Assembly: GCA_902489675.1 (NCBI GenBank)
Contig: CABUAP010000010.1
Span: forward strand, 1 to 17,347
DNA length: 17,347 bases
From: an uncultured Azospirillum sp.
GTDB taxonomy: Bacteria; Pseudomonadota; Alphaproteobacteria; RF32; CAG-239
Reading direction: 5' to 3'
The position numbers and the translations under genes are program-made. Below, one piece after another: positions 13,615-17,347 of the stretch (position 1 is its first letter; every line of letters starts with the position of its first letter). Under the pieces are notes generated by a model that was not told the DNA's origin, searched no databases, and saw nothing but the letters and a program-made list of their open reading frames with translations.

Positions 13615-14976
13615 CTATTTTGCAGCGGCTTTTTTAGCCTTTGCCGGTTTAACATCGTCATCAAAAGAATACAATTCTTCAACCGAAACGATTTTTTCTT
13701 CTACCTTGGCCTTGCCGAGAACAAAATCAATAATCTTTTCTTCGAATACCGGCGCACGCAGGGCTTCTACGGCTTTGGCGTTTTTCAGATAAAAATCAAA
13801 AACCGTTTTTTCCTGCCCCGGATATTTCTTTGCTTCGTTCATGATCGCTTTGTTCAAATCATCGGCGGTAACGGTCACCTTGGCTTCGGCGCCGACTTCC
13901 GACAGCAGCAGACCGAGTTTAACCCGGCGGGAAGCAATTTCCTTATATTCTTTCATCAATTCTTCTTCCGGCTTGTTCTTCTCGTGTTCATCCAGCTGAT
14001 TCAATTCTTTGGCGCGTTTATACTGGGCTTCGATAGATTTGAACTCTTCTTCGACCAGACTTTCCGGCACGTCAAACTTATAAGCTTCGTCCAATTTATC
14101 CAGCAGATTGCGTTTCAGTTTCATTCTGGACGCATTTTCATAATCGGCTTTGATGCGGTTTTTGATGCTTTCTTTCAGGGAATCCAGACTTTCTTCTCCG
14201 ACCGATTTGGCAAATTCGTCATTGATCTCAACCGCTTTAGGCTCACGGATTTCTTTTACTTCAACGGCAAAAACGGCATCTTTGCCGGCCAGATCTTTGG
14301 CATGATAGTTATCCGGGAACTTAACTTTGACATCAACTTTATCACCGGCTTTGGCATCCAGCAGCTGATCTTCAAAACCCGGGATAAAGGTGTTGGAACC
14401 GAGTTCAAGCGGATAGTCTGTACCTTTGCCGCCCTGAAATTCGACACCGTCGACAGAACCGGTAAAGTCAATAACCAGCGTATCGCCTTTTTTCGCCTGA
14501 CGGGCGGCATCCTCCACTTTCACGGTTTCACGGCGGGAGCTGACAATATACTGCAAAGCTTTTTCAACTTCTTCAGCCGGAACCTCGGCCATCAGTTTTT
14601 CAACTTTCACCTCAGAAAAATCACCGATCTTAATTTCCGGCAAAGTTTCGGCTTCCATCTCAAATTCGATATCGTTGCCTTCTTCAAACTTAGTGATGCT
14701 GACATTGGGACGCAAGGCCAGTTTCAGTTTGTTTTCCTTAACCACTTCATCGGCGGCATCACGGATCATTTCATCCAAAGCCTCGCCCATCACCGAAGCG
14801 CGGTATTTTTGTTTCAACATTTCTTTGGGCGCCTTACCCGGGCGAAAACCCGGAAGTTTGACATTTTTGGAAACTTCGTTCAGTTTATTCTCGACTTTTG
14901 CCTCGAAATCTTTATTTTCAATCACAACCTGATATTTTTTCTTCAGGCCTTCTGCTTTTTGTTCTGTTACCTTCAT
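13615..14976 (-). CDS. tig: Trigger factor (ribosome-associated chaperone, FKBP-type PPIase)
   Basis: Trigger factor binds at the ribosomal exit tunnel and shields and folds new chains. The 453-aa protein shows the N-terminal ribosome-binding domain with the signature GFRPGKAP (43-50), a central FKBP-type domain (about 158-245, from KKGDTLVIDFTGSVDG to FAVEVKEI) and a long helical C-terminal chaperone domain. The end, VKPAKAKKAAAK, is a basic Ala/Lys tail slightly longer than the E. coli protein (432 aa). The ATG at 14976 has AGAGAAG just upstream; the frame is open ten codons further, but that extension lacks family similarity. The gene follows tRNA-Leu(UAG) by 34 bases and is likely co-transcribed with it. 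Confidence 0.95.
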   Translation of the reverse strand: MKVTEQKAEGLKKKYQVVIENKDFEAKVENKLNEVSKNVKLPGFRPGKAPKEMLKQKYRASVMGEALDEMIRDAADEVVKENKLKLALRPNVSITKFEEGNDIEFEMEAETLPEIKIGDFSEVKVEKLMAEVPAEEVEKALQYIVSSRRETVKVEDAARQAKKGDTLVIDFTGSVDGVEFQGGKGTDYPLELGSNTFIPGFEDQLLDAKAGDKVDVKVKFPDNYHAKDLAGKDAVFAVEVKEIREPKAVEINDEFAKSVGEESLDSLKESIKNRIKADYENASRMKLKRNLLDKLDEAYKFDVPESLVEEEFKSIEAQYKRAKELNQLDEHEKNKPEEELMKEYKEIASRRVKLGLLLSEVGAEAKVTVTADDLNKAIMNEAKKYPGQEKTVFDFYLKNAKAVEALRAPVFEEKIIDFVLGKAKVEEKIVSVEELYSFDDDVKPAKAKKAAAK

Positions 14977-15010
14977 TTTCTTCTCTGTAATAAATGTTGA
15001 AACCAAAATC

Positions 15011-15095
15011 TGGTGCGGGCGAAGGGACTTGAACCCCCACGACTTGCGTCATCAGAACCTAAATCTGACGTGTCTACCAATTCCACCACGCCCGC
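15011..15095 (-). tRNA. tRNA-Leu (anticodon UAG)
   Basis: The 85-base tRNA decodes CUN codons (mainly CUA/CUG). It has a perfect acceptor stem GCGGGCG/CGCCCGC, D stem GTG/CAC, anticodon stem TCAGA/TCTGA with loop TTTAGGT, a long variable arm GAC-GCAA-GTC, T loop TTCAAGT and an encoded CCA. It is the first element of the tRNA-tig unit. Confidence 0.95.
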
Positions 15096-15115
15096 ACTTG
15101 CTAAAATTCTTCAAA

Positions 15116-15143
15116 ATACTACTCAAAATATTTAAGAAATCAA
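15116..15143 (-). promoter_or_regulatory. Promoter of the tRNA-Leu(UAG)-tig unit
   Basis: TTGATT (15143-15138) and TAGTAT (15121-15116) are 16 bases apart on the minus strand, about 21 bases before the tRNA 5' end. Confidence 0.5.
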
Positions 15144-15185
15144 GCCCTAAATCGCAAAAAGCCACCGAAAGAATATTCTAAACAC

Positions 15186-15213
15186 TTGCAAAATGTAAAG
15201 AAATATGTAATAT
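15186..15213 (+). promoter_or_regulatory. Probable promoter of prfC
   Basis: TTGCAA (15186-15191) and TAATAT (15208-15213) are 16 bases apart, about 40 bases before the ATG at 15254. It is divergent from the tRNA promoter. Confidence 0.4.
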
Positions 15214-15253
15214 GCCGCTTAAAACACAAACAGAATTCAAATACAGGAAATTT

Positions 15254-16843
15254 ATGAGCAACAACAATACCAATCCGCGAAAAACCTTCGCGATCATTTC
15301 CCACCCTGACGCCGGTAAAACCACGCTGACCGAAAAACTGCTGTTATTCGGCGGCGCCATCCAACAAGCCGGCGCGGTCAAAGCCCGCGGCGAAAACCGG
15401 CGCGCTCATTCCGACTGGATGAAAGTGGAGCAGGAACGCGGCATTTCCGTCGCCTCCTCGGTTATGACTTTTGATTATAAAGACATCACCTTCAACCTGC
15501 TTGACACCCCGGGGCACGAAGACTTTTCGGAAGACACCTATCGGGTGCTGACCGCCGTCGATTCCGCCGTCATGGTCATCGATTCCGCCAAAGGTATCGA
15601 AACCCAGACCAAAAAGCTGTTTGAAGTCTGCCGCCTGCGCAACGTACCGATCATTACATTTATCAACAAGCTCGACCGCGAGGGGCTGGATCCGTTCAGC
15701 CTGCTGGACGATATCGAAAAAACGCTGGCGCTTGACGTTACGCCGGCCAGCTGGCCGATCGGCATGGGCAAAGACTTTCTCGGCTGCTACGATTTGATCG
15801 GCGATCAGTTGATCTTGATGAACAAAACCGGCAACAAATCACAAAAAAACGCCACCATCGAAACCTGCCGCGGCTTGGATGACGAAAAGCTTGACCGGTT
15901 GCTGCCCGCACACGCCGTTGCCAAACTGCGCGAAGATATCGAAATGGTACGCGAGCTGTGCCCGGCCTTTGATCAGGAACTCTATTTGGCCGGCGCCATG
16001 ACCCCGGTCTTTTTCGGCAGCGCCATCAACAATTTCGGCGTGCAGGAAGTGTTGGAAGGACTGCACGCCATGGCGCCTTCCCCGCTGGCGCGCCCGACCG
16101 CCGAACGCCCGGTTTTGCCTGACGAAAACAAAGTGAGCGGCTTTATTTTCAAAATTCAGGCCAACATGGATCCCAAACACCGTGACCGTATCGCATTCAT
16201 GCGCATTTGCGCCGGTCATTTCAAACGCGGCATGAGCCTTTATCAGGTTCGCACCGGCAAACCGATCAAAGTTGCCACGCCGGTTATGTTTCTGGCACAG
16301 GAACGCGAGCTGGCGGAAGACGCTTTCCCCGGCGATATTATCGGTATCCCCAACCATGGGCAGCTTAGGATCGGCGATTGCCTGACCGAGGGCGAAAAGC
16401 TGCACTTCACCGGGATCCCGAGTTTTGCCCCCGAACTGCTGAAAAGCGTACGGGCGCTTGATCCGCTGAAATCAAAACACCTCGGTAACGCCTTGCAGCA
16501 AATTGCGGAAGAAGGCGGCGCCAGCGTTTTCAAACCGGTGATCGGCGCCGAGTGGATTGTCGGCGTGGTCGGTGTGTTGCAATTTGAAGTAATGGCCGAC
16601 CGTATCCGTACGGAATTTGGTCTGCCGGTGGTATTTGAACCCACCCAATATTTCACCGCCCGCTGGCTTGAAGCCGAAGACAAAGACGAACTCAAAAAAT
16701 TTGCCGATGCCAACCGCACTTCGATGGCAACCGACCACGACGGCGCAGAAGTTTTTCTCTCGCGCAACGCTTGGCACCTGAACAAAGCGCAGGAAGATTT
16801 TCCAAAAGTCCATTTAAAGAAAACTCGGGAACAAATTTTTTAA
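15254..16843 (+). CDS. prfC: Peptide chain release factor 3 (GTPase)
   Basis: RF3 is a translational GTPase that removes RF1/RF2 from the ribosome after termination. The 529-aa length equals the E. coli protein. G motifs are seen in order: HPDAGKTT (17-24), ERGISV (61-66, effector region), DTPGH (84-88) and NKLD (138-141). The SHPDAGKTTLTEKLLLFGGAIQ start is the RF3 type, not the EF-G GHxDAGKT type. Domain II (about 280-380) and the C-terminal domain follow. The ATG at 15254 has AGGA five bases upstream; the frame's earlier Met at 15212 lies in the -10 region and is rejected. A strong terminator follows. Confidence 0.96.
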   Translation: MSNNNTNPRKTFAIISHPDAGKTTLTEKLLLFGGAIQQAGAVKARGENRRAHSDWMKVEQERGISVASSVMTFDYKDITFNLLDTPGHEDFSEDTYRVLTAVDSAVMVIDSAKGIETQTKKLFEVCRLRNVPIITFINKLDREGLDPFSLLDDIEKTLALDVTPASWPIGMGKDFLGCYDLIGDQLILMNKTGNKSQKNATIETCRGLDDEKLDRLLPAHAVAKLREDIEMVRELCPAFDQELYLAGAMTPVFFGSAINNFGVQEVLEGLHAMAPSPLARPTAERPVLPDENKVSGFIFKIQANMDPKHRDRIAFMRICAGHFKRGMSLYQVRTGKPIKVATPVMFLAQERELAEDAFPGDIIGIPNHGQLRIGDCLTEGEKLHFTGIPSFAPELLKSVRALDPLKSKHLGNALQQIAEEGGASVFKPVIGAEWIVGVVGVLQFEVMADRIRTEFGLPVVFEPTQYFTARWLEAEDKDELKKFADANRTSMATDHDGAEVFLSRNAWHLNKAQEDFPKVHLKKTREQIF

Positions 16844-16848
16844 CCCTC

Positions 16849-16876
16849 ACCCCCGGACAATCCGGGGGTATTTTTT
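16849..16876 (+). terminator. Rho-independent terminator of prfC
   Basis: A perfect nine-pair stem ACCCCCGGA/TCCGGGGGT with a CAA loop is followed by ATTTTTT, six bases past the prfC stop. On the other strand there is no T-run. Confidence 0.9.
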
Positions 16877-16882
16877 ATCATT

Positions 16883-17347
16883 TTATTTTTTATTCTCTTT
16901 TTTTTGCATATATTGGTTATATTCATATTCAATTTGATTAACCCCAAATTTTTCAGCGGTTTGTTTATTGTGTTTTTCCGAATGAATCGCCAAACGCGCC
17001 AATTTTTCATCAACTGACGTTGCTTCTTTCCAATTTTTCCATCCCACCATTTTCGCTGACAGTTCCAAAGCTTCATGATGCGGAATTTTAAGCATGGTTT
17101 TGAGTTTTTTGGCTTTTTGTTTCAATATTTCCAAATAAATTTCTCCGGCGCTTTTTTGGATTTTGCGCAACCGATCATATATCTCGTCAATATAATAAGA
17201 TGGTACACGTTCCAAGTGCAAATTCAACGCGGAAAAATGTTTTCTTATTTCGACCAATAAATCTTCTTCCGTTATTTTCAGCTGCTGCTCATCCAAAAGC
17301 AGTCTACCGTCGGCAAAAAGAGCATATTTGAGGTTATCGGGCGAATA
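16883..17347 (-). CDS. Hypothetical protein, 3' part only (5' end beyond window)
   Basis: The frame ends at 16883 and stays open to the right edge, so the TTG at 17296 is probably internal and the true start is outside. At least 154 residues are seen, polar and helical throughout. The most recognisable part is KKLKTMLKIPHHEALELSAKMVGWKNWKEATS (about residues 82-113 of the visible part). It resembles the short HxEALE-hydrophobic-G-x-NW motif found in glyoxalase-superfamily (Glyoxalase_6-like) proteins and other small accessory proteins. The C-terminus is Lys/Asn/Gln-rich (YNQYMQKKENKK). No enzyme function can be given. It converges with prfC, and no terminator for it is seen inside the gap. 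Confidence 0.6.
   Translation of the reverse strand, partial: YSPDNLKYALFADGRLLLDEQQLKITEEDLLVEIRKHFSALNLHLERVPSYYIDEIYDRLRKIQKSAGEIYLEILKQKAKKLKTMLKIPHHEALELSAKMVGWKNWKEATSVDEKLARLAIHSEKHNKQTAEKFGVNQIEYEYNQYMQKKENKK

Noticed and set aside
13483..15000. 505-aa open frame on the plus strand opposite tig
   Set aside because: Phe/Ile/Arg-rich shadow of trigger factor; it also crosses the tig terminator.

Overview
The window reads as chromosomal DNA of an AT-leaning Gram-negative bacterium, most likely an alphaproteobacterium. The support is a short Psd overlapping PssA, an Uup-type ABC-F protein, trigger factor, RF3, and long-arm leucine tRNAs with encoded CCA. A host-associated or gut lineage is possible, but that is inference from the overall flavour of the proteins. 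No integrase, transposase, phage structural gene, rRNA or CRISPR array is visible.

Layout. 1-231 is the 5' part of an unknown minus-strand gene. 443-1929 is a translationally coupled psd-pssA pair (phosphatidylethanolamine synthesis). 2133-2219 is tRNA-Leu(UAA). 2339-5041 holds an unknown membrane-anchored beta-rich protein and a CPA2-type cation:proton antiporter. 5140-6957 is a minus-strand run of three poorly known genes: a proline-rich single-pass protein, a C39/GUCD1-like cysteine-peptidase fold protein and a 61-aa protein. 7179-8135 is a plus-strand flavoredoxin-like protein with an unusual basic repeat tail, ended by two tandem hairpins. 8247-10771 holds a secreted Sel1-repeat protein and an orphan HExxH protein. 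10925-12745 is uup. 12746-13614 is a gene-poor accessory segment between housekeeping genes. 13615-15095 is tig downstream of tRNA-Leu(UAG). 15254-16843 is prfC with a strong terminator. 16883-17347 is a minus-strand gene that enters from beyond the right edge.

Functionally the conserved genes serve membrane lipid synthesis, translation (two leucine tRNAs, RF3, ABC-F factor), nascent-chain folding and ion homeostasis. The rest look lineage-specific and envelope- or secretion-related. Many genes are preceded by sigma70-like promoters that can be placed to the base, and several starts were moved from the longest open frame on ribosome-binding-site evidence.

The most unusual stretch is 12768-13503. 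A small XRE-type regulator gene is flanked by a perfect 15-bp direct repeat. Next to it is a 96-bp imperfect palindrome whose ends resemble integron attC core boxes (GTTAGAC and an AGCTAAC-like box). A related half-site lies 250 bp further on, with tiny overlapping ORFs between. This may be a decayed cassette or small mobile element; the integron reading is a hypothesis only.
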